Of a stretch of DNA of 64,000 bases, positions 1-10,665 are shown one piece after another; within the stretch, counting starts at the first letter, position 1; each line of letters starts with the position of its first letter. Under the pieces are notes generated by a model. It was not told where the DNA came from, searched no databases, and was given only the letters and a program-made list of their open reading frames with translations. The position numbers and the translations under genes were made by a program. Source of the DNA: Maratus speciosus (taxonomy: Eukaryota > Arthropoda > Arachnida > Araneae > Salticidae); NCBI GenBank assembly GCA_963932465.1, contig OZ010788.1:674272484-674336483 (forward strand), given 5' to 3'.

Positions 1-2020
1 TTAAGGACTATTGATAAATATTCTCAAGAGTGTTTAATAACTAATGATCATTATAAAGTTACGAATATAAATGAGGAGAATTATCAAGCGTGGTCTATGC
101 GAACACGTGCCGCACTTGTGCACAAGAGATGCTGGAAAGCCGTAGAGATGATGGAGAACAAGTGGAAAAAGAATGAGGAAGCATTAACTCTTACGTTTTC
201 ATTTGTCTGCGACACTTTCCAAGATGTTACTGGTGATGCAGCGGATCCAGAAAAGTGTGGAATTCCATAAAAGAAACACACACGAAAATTGGATTGCTTC
301 TCGTTTTGCAATTAATAAAAGACTTTTATAACATTTCAATGAAGTCTGGAGAGACTATAAAGTCGTACCTTTGCAGATAAATGGACGTTCATCGCAAATT
401 ATTTAGTGGATATGTATTCCGTGATAGGAGGGAAGCCTAGTCATGCTCATGGGATTGCCGAAATCTTGCGAATTCCTCATAATCAACCTAGACAAGTTTA
501 AATAAAATCTCACATCAGCAATTGTCAAATCGAAGCTCCAGATTAAAGAGAAGAGAATTTCTAGAACGAAAAATGTTGACCACGAAGAACGGTCACTCCA
601 CATAAAGAGTTTTTTCCCAGCACAGAAGAAACCTGCATATGAAAGATACAAGAAGTGGCCATTTAAGAAAGAAGATGAAGAAGTTGAAATAAACCAAAGG
701 AAAACTCTTTCAATTGTGGTGAGTGGGGCAGATATTGCAAAGAAGTGAAGTAAAGAAGTCAAAGTAGTGTAAAAAAATGTTATAAATATTAAAAAATTTG
801 CATTCTCAACATTTCATCTCTCTCTAACTTCTGAGTTCTAGATAATGGAACGACGGGAAAATAGCAGCGAAGAAAAATAGAAGGAAAAATACACAAATTT
901 AAAACCCTATACATCCACTATCAAAGTAGCAAATTACATGACACAAATGAAGAATCTAGAACAGTAACTCTTGCAAACGTGCTGTATGTCCCAAATCTAG
1001 GAGAAAACTTGCTTTCAGTTAGAAGAATCGAAGAATGGGGATTTACAGCGGAATTTTCAAATGGAGAAGATAAAGTAACAGAGAAGAATGATCAAAGTTT
1101 TTATAGCTAAGAAGAAGAGACTGTACGTCTCCGAAGAAGAACAACCCATTTTTTATTTTCTTCGATATAGTTTTTGTTGTAAGAACTACTAGTATAAAAG
1201 AATTATTTCATAGACATTTGGGACATTCAAGTCATAATTTTGTGAAAGGGCTGAATTTAGACCTCAGTTGCAGTTGAACTTTACTCAAATCAAGAGGAAT
1301 TTTGCTCTGTGTGTGCTCTGTGTTTTGCTGTCTCTAAGATTTCTCAAAACCGATCATACACAGGCCAAAGATATGCTGTAGAAAATACACTCTGATGCAG
1401 TGGGAAGAATCCTCCGATCATCATCATTGGGTGGCTCCAATTATTTTGTGACATTTACCGATAAATACTCTCATTACACTAGAGTATCCCCAATAAAGAT
1501 GAAGAATTAAGTCTGGGAAAAGTTTGCTCAATATAGGCATATCAAAGAGAAATTCTACAACAAGAAAAGAAAAATCCTAAAAAAGGATAATGGATTTGAA
1601 ATCAAAAGTGATATACTTAATAATTACCTTATTAAATTTGGAGTAAGGAGACAGCCCACGATATTAGAATCGCTACAACAAAATGGGGTTGCTCAGCATA
1701 AAAATCAGACTAATCAACATGACTTGATGTTTCTTTATAGAATCTCGTTTATTTCCAAAATTCTGGGTTGAAGCAGTGTCCACAGCAGCTTATCTCTGAA
1801 ACGCCTTTCTGTTGCTGTTGAAGGAAACATTCTTGAACGATCGCGGTCTCGTGAAGAAGTTATCTTGAGTAATATGCATCTCTTTGGATGTAGAACGTGG
1901 AGTCATGTACTCTGCTACTCACAGCATAGCAAATTAGATCTTAAGGCTAAAGAATGTGTATTTGTGGGATATCTTGATGAAAATTTTAAAAAGGATAGAA
2001 TGCTGTGACCTTAAGAAATG
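1..2020 (+). pseudogene. Ty1/copia retrotransposon gag-pol remnant
   Basis: Decayed copia-type polyprotein, readable only by switching frames and passing many stops. In order I see: a gag-like start with the copia motif NYQAWSMRTRAAL (about 79-117); a worn CCHC knuckle, FNCGEWGRYCKE (about 710-745); the stretch after the protease, LANVLYVPNLGENLLSV (about 970-1020); the pre-integrase motif HRHLGHSSHNF (about 1207-1240); an integrase core with HSDAVG (about 1390) and KDNGFEIKS (about 1584-1610); and the post-integrase motif FGCRTWSHV...VFVGY (about 1883-1970). The third catalytic position, normally Glu in NGVAER, reads Gln (NGVAQH, 1694-1696). The reverse transcriptase and RNase H that should follow are absent, so the copy is truncated at its 3' side; its 5' side runs off the window. 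No LTR was seen. Non-functional relic; family call is firm, exact ends are not. Confidence 0.85.
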
Positions 2021-3182
2021 GCCTAGAGAGAACAGTCAATGGCTACAGAATTAATAAAAACTGCAAATAAGTATAATTTCATTAGTTAGTAGTGCAAATA
2101 ACGAAACAAATGTCATTTGCTGCTTGTATTGTATTTGTATTTAGAAAAATTATTGTTCAACTGCCTAAATGTAAACTTACACTCATATATAAGATATTTT
2201 TTGATAAAAAAAAATTCATTCTACCAAAGAAGCTCTTTCTGTGTTTAACATTTTTATACCTATTAGTTCTTTTTCTCTTATACATTCTTTTATAATAGTT
2301 GTTGAGCAGGTGTCATTCTTTCACTCTTCTTTAGTACCAATTTTCCATAAATTTATTATTGCAGAAGTAGAATGAGAAAATAACATACTGGTTACTTCTT
2401 CTTTTACTAGCAGAAATTTAATATATTTGCTGTGCTTATTTTATATAAAAGACTGAATAATTTTATTAGTTAAAAGAAATTATGACATTGCAAATTATGT
2501 TAGATTTAAATATCCATTTTAAATGAAATGATTTTTATTCCAGATAAAAACTTGCTTTTTACAAACTTTCTGTACATAATTTTTTTAAAGTATAAGGAAT
2601 AGTTTAAGCTTAGAAATAATTCTTTAAAGTTTTTTTTTGTTGTTGTTTATCCCTAAGGCAAAATACCTATAGAAACATTCCAAATATTGTTCATCTTAGA
2701 TTTTAATACTTTTCTATGTAACTTTAAATATTTAGGCATGATTTTAATCAATGATTTTTTTTTTTAAAAATCAATTGATTAAAATCGCGATTTAATCACT
2801 CATTTAAATCATTGGATTAAAATTGTTGACACATTACCTACTGAATATCATATTTATAACAGTATATCAGGCATGAAAGAATTAAGTTTGTTTCTGAATT
2901 GCTGTACTATAAAATCAAAGATACATGTAAATTAAGTTTTTTAACCAGGGAAAAGAAGTTTCCATAAGTTTCTTTTGGAATAGAATAACTTATTCTATTT
3001 GTAAAACACTTCTGGGTAATTTCAGTGATGCATTTTTGGAAATGTATTCCTGGAGTAAAGATCAATTTAGCGTGCATATATTTAGCATAGAGATTTTTTC
3101 CCCCTTTAAGTAAAGTCTTAAACATTCAAATCATTCAAAATAATACATTTATTTTCAAAAATTAATCTCTGTACTTCACATA
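2021..3182. other. AT-rich spacer with a GATTTAAATC-type inverted repeat
   Basis: No gene seen. Around 2738-2824 runs of ATTTTAATCAATGATT, AATCAATTGATT, CGCGATTTAATC and ATTTAAATCATTGGATT are mutually complementary and could fold on themselves. A similar GATTTAAAT-rich patch occurs at 2801-2850 from the far end of the window (62800-62850). The rest is low-complexity AT DNA; the short open frames here lack any family signature. Confidence 0.5.
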
Positions 3183-3260
3183 AGTTCATCAGATACATTT
3201 GGATGGAATTATACTTTTAGCAGTTCATCAGATACATTTGGATGGAATTATACTTTTAGC
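3183..3260. repeat. 39-bp tandem duplication
   Basis: Two exact, adjacent copies of a 39-base unit beginning AGTTCATCAGATACATTTGG (3183-3221 and 3222-3260). Exact identity suggests a recent duplication by replication slippage. Confidence 0.95.
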
Positions 3261-3508
3261 AAACTGCTTCCAATTTTCATTTTTGATTTAATGAATTTAT
3301 ACATTTATTGTTATTTTTTTTAATACTTTCTAAGTTACAAAAAGAAAATAAATAATATGTACAGTTATAATTCATTTTAGTGCATGAATAACTGTTGAAA
3401 TGCATCTAAATTATACAAGTTTGGCCTTATTGAATTAGATGGAAAAAAATTTCTACCTTTTTTTTCCGATTTCCCACTTTTATGCCTGTTATATACACAT
3501 TTGAATGT

Positions 3509-3639
3509 ATCATATAAATAAAAACATACATTTATTTTACTTAAATAGGTGTCACAAATAAAAATCAAAATATGTTGACATGTTTCGGTTTAACAGCAAA
3601 AACCGTAATCATAACACACACATAATCAATAGAAAATGA
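3509..3639 (+). repeat. Left inverted terminal repeat of the Penelope-like element
   Basis: 131-base repeat starting ATCATATAAATAAAAAC, matching the reverse complement of 4584-4714 with one substitution seen (C/T in the CAGCAAAAACC segment). Near identity between the two arms, next to a broken ORF, suggests either recent insertion or gene conversion. Confidence 0.9.
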
Positions 3640-3704
3640 ATGACACTGGGTACCAAAAAATAATCTAAAAACCAAAAAACATAAAAATGCAAACATTGCG
3701 CCCT

Positions 3705-4545
3705 CTATGATATCAAATAGCCTACGCTACCGCGGCTCCCTCTATCAGACTCCCTTTTTAAGTATTTATTAAGGAATTCCAACCATAAAATTGGAATATC
3801 AAAGGATAAAGAATCATTACACACAGTATCCCTCCTAGAATATATCTCAATAGATTCGCGGATGATTGACTTGCGGTATAAACTCGAAACAAACACTAAT
3901 CTACTATCTCTGAAACAAATATTAACCCCCCTCTTTAAAAACAGCCTTGATAACGCAGTCTTATCCCTACTAAATTTTATATCAGATTCATGCTCTTTTC
4001 TCCTAATCCCAAACTTTCTACCTGTCATACCAATATAATAATTAATATCCCCCCTTCATTCTCATATGGAATTTCATACACCCCTGCGAGATCATCCTGT
4101 GCAACCGGATCAAAAGGTCTGTACAGAAGATGTTTCAATTTAGGAGGTGGTTTAGCAATTAATTCTAACTTAAACTTCATTAATTTACTTTTAAGTCTCT
4201 CAAAATTACCCTTGATATATGGAAACGATAACCTTTTAAACCTATTAACCTCCCCCTCTCGCACACCTTATCACCCAAAGTACAACTACCCTGTGAATGA
4301 CCTTTACACTTATAATTTTTAATCAAATTATTAATCTTCTCTCTTTTGTAACCATTTACTTTAGCAATATTGAAAGTATAATTCAACTCCTCGTCCAAAA
4401 AATCCTCTGAACAAATATTAAATGCACGATTAACCATGAACCTGAACGTTGAGAATTTATACCCAAAAGGTGAATACGCTGAATTTGGAATAATATGCTG
4501 ACTACTAATATCCTTCCTATAAACTTTTCTTTTTAAAACAGACCC
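3705..4545 (-). pseudogene. Penelope-like RT C-terminus and GIY-YIG endonuclease, frameshifted
   Basis: Read on the minus strand, three overlapping frames give one Penelope-like protein end. First comes the RT tail VYRKD (about 4515-4529) and RFMVNRAFNICSEDF, the family's typical region after the RT palm. Then a linker rich in Lys and Cys (YKCKGHSQGSC), and a GIY-YIG nuclease: GVYEIPY as the GIY strand, YYIGMTGR as the YIG strand, followed by RRKEHESDIKF, which carries the usual conserved Arg and His, and RESIEIYSRRD with the metal-binding Glu. The frame is broken twice, both at runs of C on the plus strand (C5 at 4252-4256, C6 at 4049-4054). The polymerase core lies upstream of the truncation and is lost. 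The nuclease would nick target DNA for primed reverse transcription. Family assignment is strong from the combination of VYRK and GIY-YIG. Confidence 0.82.
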
Positions 4546-4583
4546 CTCTCTTCATTCTGTTCTCTTTTCATCTCTGTTCATCA

Positions 4584-4714
4584 TCATTTTCTATTGATTA
4601 TGTGTGTGTTATGATTACGGTTTTTGCTATTAAACCGAAACATGTCAACATATTTTGATTTTTATTTGTGACACCTATTTAAGTAAAATAAATGTATGTT
4701 TTTATTTATATGAT
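4584..4714 (-). repeat. Right inverted terminal repeat of the Penelope-like element
   Basis: Reverse complement of 3509-3639, ending TATTTATATGAT. On the coding strand of the element this is the 5' repeat and could carry its promoter; I see no distinct promoter motif. Confidence 0.9.
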
Positions 4715-4794
4715 AAGAAAGGGTGAAGTAAAATTTGTTTGAGTTATTACGAAGACTTACAACGGTTTTTGACATTTGAATGTATGTTTTGTGT

Positions 4795-4935
4795 GTGGTA
4801 TATGTGAATGTTCATATTCGCGCATGTGTCTGTATATAAGTGTGAATATGTGCATGTGTCTGTATCTGTGTTTATCTATATGTGTATGTCTTTTTGTCTG
4901 TGTGAATGTGCATGTGTGTTTATGCCATATGTAAG
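4795..4935. repeat. Degenerate TG-rich microsatellite
   Basis: Alternating TGTG, TATG and CATGTG steps over about 140 bases. The open frame across it encodes only a Cys/Val low-complexity peptide and is not a gene. Confidence 0.6.
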
Positions 4936-5149
4936 TTTTACTTCCATGGAATTATATGTTTCGTCTCGCGTAACATTTTACCGATTTCTGTAGTCCTTCC
5001 CTTTTCAACATAGCTGCAATGTCCTCTCCGTCTCACCCAGTGTTACATGCCTTCGATAAACATGTATTTATCCTATACGGAACCGCAACACAAAAGTTAC
5101 TGCTTCAATACGCATGTGCGAGTGCAAGCATGGGTGTCAGGCAGAAAAA

Positions 5150-5300
5150 TGTGCATGTAAATCAGGGTAAATCCAGCCACCTTCATAACCTGGAAAAGAC
5201 AGGTAAATTTATATGGACTGGAAAAGTCAGGGGGAAGCCAGGAAAATTTTTTTCTGAGGAAAAGTCAAGGAAATTTGAAAACTGAGAAAGAGTCACAAAC
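5150..5300. repeat. CTGGAAAAGTCAGG-type interspersed repeat
   Basis: Repeated phrases such as ACCTGGAAAAGACAGG, CTGGAAAAGTCAGG and GGAAAAGTCAAGGAAATTT, with a related piece at about 6790-6860. This resembles a widespread invertebrate repeat; the 88-aa Lys-rich frame through it is an artefact. Confidence 0.45.
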
Positions 5301-5621
5301 ATTCGAAACTTCCAAGAAAAAATTAGTGAAAAATCTCTCATTATAAAACTAAGGATTTGAAATTGCAGTTCCAGGAAAATCAAATTTTGCTCTTTATAAG
5401 TACTATACAGAATATTTCAACTTGTTGTGCAAATAATTTTGTCTATTCCTTTTCCATCCTTCTTTATAACTCACAGATTTTCAATTGCAACTTCACTGAA
5501 CTTTGTACTGAATGATGTAGGATTGATTAGATCTTTCAGTCTGTTTACTTATTTTTGCTTTGGAATTGTATCATTTTGTATTATTCTAGAACACTATAAT
5601 TCATTATTATTAAAGTTATTT

Positions 5622-6348
5622 CCCAGATAGCATTTTTAATTTTCAGAAAATTTGCAGCAGTCTTGCTTTGAAAACCTGCAAAGTTGCAGCAAGCTCAGCA
5701 TGACAAGGCTGAAAGTTCATAACAAGACTGCAGCAAGATAATGCAAACGCCGAAGTTACCACATTTTGAACTTGCAGCTAACTTGTCGTGCAAGTTAAAT
5801 TCATGCTGCATCAAATTTAGTGCAAATTAACGGTAAACAAGTAATCAAAAATACTGAAAACTTACTGCAAAGAAGTAATCTTTCCAAGGCCCACTATTTG
5901 TTTACAACTGTTACACTACAGGGGTTAATCCCTTCGGAGGGGTCCATACACTTGATCAGGTCTATTGATGCGAACACACCATCAAAAGGTGCATGCATCG
6001 TTTTCATCACCCTAAACAAGTTAAGGTATTATTTGTACTTTTCAATACGGGTCTTTTTTTCGTATTTGATAAGTATAGAGTTTAGAAAAAGTGGTGCCAA
6101 CCAAATAAAATTTCTGCAATTTCAGTGTATGTTCAGATTGTCTATTCTCTCACCAGAGGGATTTTTTGCTTTCGTCACTTTCGTGAATTAAAGACTATCT
6201 TGCCATCAGTTTCACAACAAACTACTCATGAAAGTAGGGGATGGTATACCTTGCGGGAAATTTGCAGCGAATTTCTAAATTCAAATTTGTCACGGCAAGA
6301 TAATGTCAGAAAAAATCTAACTTGCAGCAAATGTTCATTCTATCTGGG
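5622..6348. mobile_element. Non-autonomous DNA element with CCCAGATAG ends
   Basis: 727-base unit starting CCCAGATAG and ending CTATCTGGG. Inside each end is a TTTGCAGCA/TTTGCTGCA motif, and the interior is crowded with CTTGCAGCAA-like words. No transposase coding is visible. Target duplication is unclear (flanks GTTATT and TTATAA). Superfamily not assigned. Confidence 0.55.
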
Positions 6349-7733
6349 TTATAATACATACATAAAATTAAAATAATAAATGTACATAGTAAACACTAGA
6401 TACAAGTTACAGCTTACAAGCAACATCACAGGCTACATTTTATGAATATCAACACACACTGTTGTTGCCACTTATATGTAACAAAATAATAGAAAACGAT
6501 TGCGACTAAAGTTAAATACATATATGTCACAGGAACTGAACAGTTATTAGCTTAATTTATTGAATATTTATTATTTGTATTAAAATATGTTGAAGCAATT
6601 TGTATTTAACTGTGACTGATATGATAAAGAATTTTATCATGATTGGACAAAGTGTTTAGCATCTACAATTTGTTTAACAATAATCATTCAACAATTTGTT
6701 TAACAATTCAGCAGTTGTTACTTCAGAATCAGTTGTGAAAGTTCCACAACTTTTAAGAGCTTTTGTGTGTAACATCACAAAATCTCGATATCTGGAAATT
6801 TTTTCCTAAAACTTGGAAAAGTTAGGGAAATTTGTTGCTGATCTGGAAAAGTAAATGCGTAAATATGTAAATGTACACCACCACGAAATGTTATATTTCA
6901 TTGCACATAGTGCTTCAACGATCTGGGCCTGACTAAAACAGAACCATGCTGCCCCAGACTTTCCATTTGAGGTGGGCCCATGGAAGTAATCAGAATTTTA
7001 ATTTAAGAGTGTGCTAAATAGTTAAAACCGCCCCCAAAGTGATCAAAATTATTTTTCCCCAAAACATTTCAAAAGATTTGGGAAGAGAATGTGGTCCTCT
7101 CCTCCCCCACCCTTCTTCCCGTACTCTATGCCCTCCCCCCCCCCCAAAAAAAAAAGGAACAAGCTACATAATCAGAAAACTAATAATTAAACTTTTATTA
7201 TAACAACTTAGTAGTTAATTGTTTTAAAGAGAAATTCATTATGGATGTTTTCCTCTTGACGAGAGAAGTTAAAAACGTTTATGATGACGAATTTGGAACA
7301 TTTTTCTTTTGGACATCTTATAACACATAAAGAGAAAGTTACAAACATACTCCCATCAAACAAGCCATCATTTTTTCTGCTAGTTTCCTACTAATTTTCA
7401 TACTGTTTTTTTTTTTTTTTTTTAAGTTGTCACCATCTATCTTGCGATACCCAGTATATAGATGTGAATATTAACAGTATCTGGTACAAAATTTATGTAT
7501 ATATACAATATATATAAAGTTTAGTACTAGTGACTTAAACATAATTCATGAAAAATTTCTATGGATGTATAGAAGGGGAGCCCCAGAATGATGCTTGTAG
7601 GTAGATAGTCTTATCTCTTAGCAGTTACAAATTTTGTTTTTTTAATGTTTCAAATGTTTCAAATCATGGAGAAAACCAATGTTGTCTGGGGGCAGTGACA
7701 AGCTAGTAGATATAAAAAGAACTATTGATTTAA
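6349..7733. other. Spacer, no gene recognised
   Basis: AT-rich DNA with a moderately GC-rich patch (about 6915-7160), a C/A homopolymer tract (about 7133-7156) and a T run (about 7407-7424). Nothing else identifiable. Confidence 0.5.
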
Positions 7734-7812
7734 CCCTTTACTGCACGATTTTTTCTATTTTTATGAAAAAAATTATTTGAAATCTGTATATCGGTCTAAT
7801 AATCGGAAAAAC

Positions 7813-7849
<37 letters not shown>

Positions 7850-8268
7850 AAATTTCAAGTTTTCAGCTAAAATTTGATATTTTATGGCGTGTACCCTATG
7901 TACACAATTAGGATTTTAAAATATTATATTGTATTGTTACATTTTGCAACTAAATGAGATTAAATTAATTAATTTTATCTGCTTGACGTGCTGCAGCGTT
8001 TTTATATTAATATTTTTAAGTATTCAGTAAAAATAATGAAAGTAAATTTTACCATAATAGCTTGATCGAAATTTTTTTTGTTTCCGAACAACAAATTCTA
8101 ATTTTTTGACAAATGCAGCCGTCTAACATGGACAAAATAAATGTTATTCCATTCTTTAGACTGTTTTTGATCAGGGATAGAAATCCCACTGGTCAAATAC
8201 ATGGCACATCATGAGAATTAAAATGTTTTTAAGTATGTGCCAGAATTGGTACGTGGTGCAGTGAAGGG
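7734..8268. mobile_element. piggyBac-like MITE (TTAA target), family 1
   Basis: Flanked on both sides by TTAA (7730-7733 and 8269-8272). Ends are inverted: CCCTTTACTGCAC on the left against GTGCAGTGAAGGG on the right. TTAA duplication plus TIRs beginning CCC is the piggyBac pattern. No coding; contains a long A run (about 7816-7847). Confidence 0.8.
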
Positions 8269-8589
8269 TTAAAATTCTTCAAATGTAGGTTTCTATTTTA
8301 TGACTGTAAACAACTGGAGAGTTAATCTTGTACCTTATAGCTGACAAGTTTGATGCCGAGAAGCAATATCAACTCAGTTACATTTACATTTTTGTTACTT
8401 GTACATTTTTGTAGCATAGTTGTACACTTTTATAGTTTATCTTTGCACATTGTAATTTTAACTTACTATTTACTAAATTCTTTTGTATTTTGTAAATTGG
8501 GTTTGTATGTACTTATAGATTTTATTTTTATAGATTGCATTTTCACATTGCCATTTTTACAATGCCATGCATCTTTGAATTGAAATTTG

Positions 8590-9055
8590 AATGAAATACA
8601 GGGTCATGAAAAATCAAAGAGTGTGAAAAATATGATTACACATATCTCGGCAACTCATTATCCAATCGACTTCCTTTTTTATGCAATTTTTTTTAATTGT
8701 CTTTTATATTCACTCCTTCAGATGAACAATTTCGAAAAAATTTGTATCCCTTTTATCAGAACAAATATTTTGAGAGTCCGAAAAAAATAGTTCCGAATAA
8801 TTGAGGTTATTGATATTCAATAGGCTTCTTCCCATTATTACATATTAAATACACACCAAATTTCAAGTCTCTATCTCAATTTGTTCGGGAGATAGAGCAT
8901 TTACAGATGCACACACAGACGGACAGCAATTTTATTTTCTAAAAATATGTTTTTCGGAATCTCCAGAGTCTGAAACGTGTAAATCCGCCAATTTTTTTTC
9001 TCGATTTTTAAAGCGATTACAATACTCACCTTATATTTCATATGATGGGTAAGTA
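8590..9055 (+). repeat. 3' part of a minisatellite/HINE-like element
   Basis: Carries ATCTCGGCAACTCATTATCC, then CACACACAGACGGACAG (about 8911-8927), then AAACGTGTAAATCCGCC and an imperfect terminal hairpin (about 9024-9055). This order matches the 3' ends of the elements at 24.0-24.9 kb and 34.2-35.0 kb. Assignment is by architecture only. Confidence 0.45.
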
Positions 9056-10077
9056 AAAAGGAATAGCATAAGTTGTAAACATTTTTATATCAGTCGTTAA
9101 ATTGTCGTATGCTCATCTCTGGCATACCTACACACACTACGTTGTAGATGAAATATTTTTTTTAATCATTTAGTGAGGTTACAATTTTAATAATAGTTTC
9201 GTGTAAGTTTCTTCATTCATTGCGCTATTTTCCTAGGGGTAGCACAATGTCTGAAGTGTATATTTCAATCTTTGGTTGAGTGAGTTGGCCCCTTACTCAA
9301 TCAGAAATGGAATATGTTTACTTACATGATTCATACGTTTAACTTTTACATTAGTTTGACACTTCGTGTAATTTATCGCGTTCATTTTTTTTTTCTAAAA
9401 AAAAATCAAGGATTTCTAAATTTATTTTAAATTATCTTGTGTACGTGGCATTTTATATACATTTAAGCAAGTATTTTACTATTAATCAATAAATTGTAAT
9501 CAAATATATTATTTCAGCTAAATACATTATATGTGTGAAAGTTTTTTTTAAAGAAAAGATAATTACAATGTCCTAAGACATTATTACAGGCTGTCAATTA
9601 TAGTGAGGAATGCCTCTTACTATGTCATTGTCGTGAAAATGATTGTATTCTTTATGGAACACAATGCAGATTGGAAAACTGAATTCTCACCTGCAAAACT
9701 CATGTGTCTATTCTATATGAGGACCTCAGAAGCCAAGGAGTATAAGTGACAAAATTGAAAAAACTGAGCTAAGTGCACAGACTATCTCGAAATTAGGCTA
9801 TTTGTTTGGGGTAAAGAAATATAAGTGATTTTCTAATTATGTGCTGCGTTCTGGGGGTCAACTACTTAAGCTTTTTAAACTACTTAACTCTTTGATCTCT
9901 ATTTAAATTTTAAAAACTGTTGTACTCCACTTTTCTTTAACAGTTATTGAAATAAGAGTTCGAAGACCTCTGTGAAATAAGCAACAGTTTCATATTTTAA
10001 TTCAGTCAATAACTGTTTATGTTAATTTCTATTTATGTTAATTAAAATACACCATTTTTACAGCCCCTACCCTTTCT
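9056..10077. other. Spacer, no gene recognised
   Basis: AT-rich sequence; no reading frame, RNA or element ends I can support. Confidence 0.5.
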
Positions 10078-10081
10078 ATAA

Positions 10082-10288
10082 CCCTTTCCGGCACGGGCAA
10101 TTTTGTTGTAAAATAATGAAATGATTGACTGACACCGGAATTTTAAAATGACTATTTTAGAAATTAAAAACACGCTATTATAACTATTCATTGTAAAAGC
10201 AAAATTTTACTAAAATATTCTTGGTGCCATTCGTAAGTTTGGAATTAAAATTAGGTATCCCGAACCGGGCACAGTGTGCCGGAAAGGG
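10082..10288. mobile_element. piggyBac-like MITE, family 2
   Basis: 207-base element with TIRs CCCTTTCCGGCAC and GTGCCGGAAAGGG. The right flank is TTAA (10289-10292); the left flank is ATAA (10078-10081), one substitution from TTAA. Interior non-coding. Confidence 0.75.
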
Positions 10289-10665
10289 TTAATTACATTT
10301 CCATATGGGGTCTTTTTTTGTTGTTGTTCTTTGTAGTACTTTGTTTGTTCTTTTATGCACTAGATGTGTTCTTTTATGCTCGTCGAATGAAGAAGACACT
10401 TCTTCATTCAATTCACAGTAAGAGATGGTTACTTTTCATATTTATGCAGATGGTCGTTTCATGTTCTGCATAAATATAAAACACATCAAGCTTTTTCTTT
10501 CCATTCTATATAGTATCCTAATATATTCAAACGCATTTTTCCAGAAATATTGTATTTAATTTCATTATTAGAATCAAACAAATTTTTGTTATTATATCTT
10601 AATTATAAAATATATTAATATGTGCATTTTATTATATTTCTATATTAGGATTTTACACATATTTT

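Larger units (their letters stand above)
3509..4714 (-). mobile_element. Penelope-like element with terminal inverted repeats
   Basis: Compact element made of a degenerate Penelope-like ORF on the minus strand flanked by two inverted copies of a 131-base repeat (3509-3639 and 4584-4714). Penelope-like elements are retroelements with a telomerase-related RT joined to a GIY-YIG endonuclease, and are known to carry LTR-like repeats in direct or inverted arrangement. Most of the RT is missing, so this is 5'-truncated. A shared 14-mer ACATTTGAATGTAT lies just outside on both sides (3497-3510 and 4769-4782) and may be a target duplication or an extension of the repeat. Cannot move by itself. Confidence 0.8.

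Noticed and set aside
3990..4322. 110-aa plus-strand frame
   Set aside because: Antisense to the Penelope-like ORF, which has clear family motifs.
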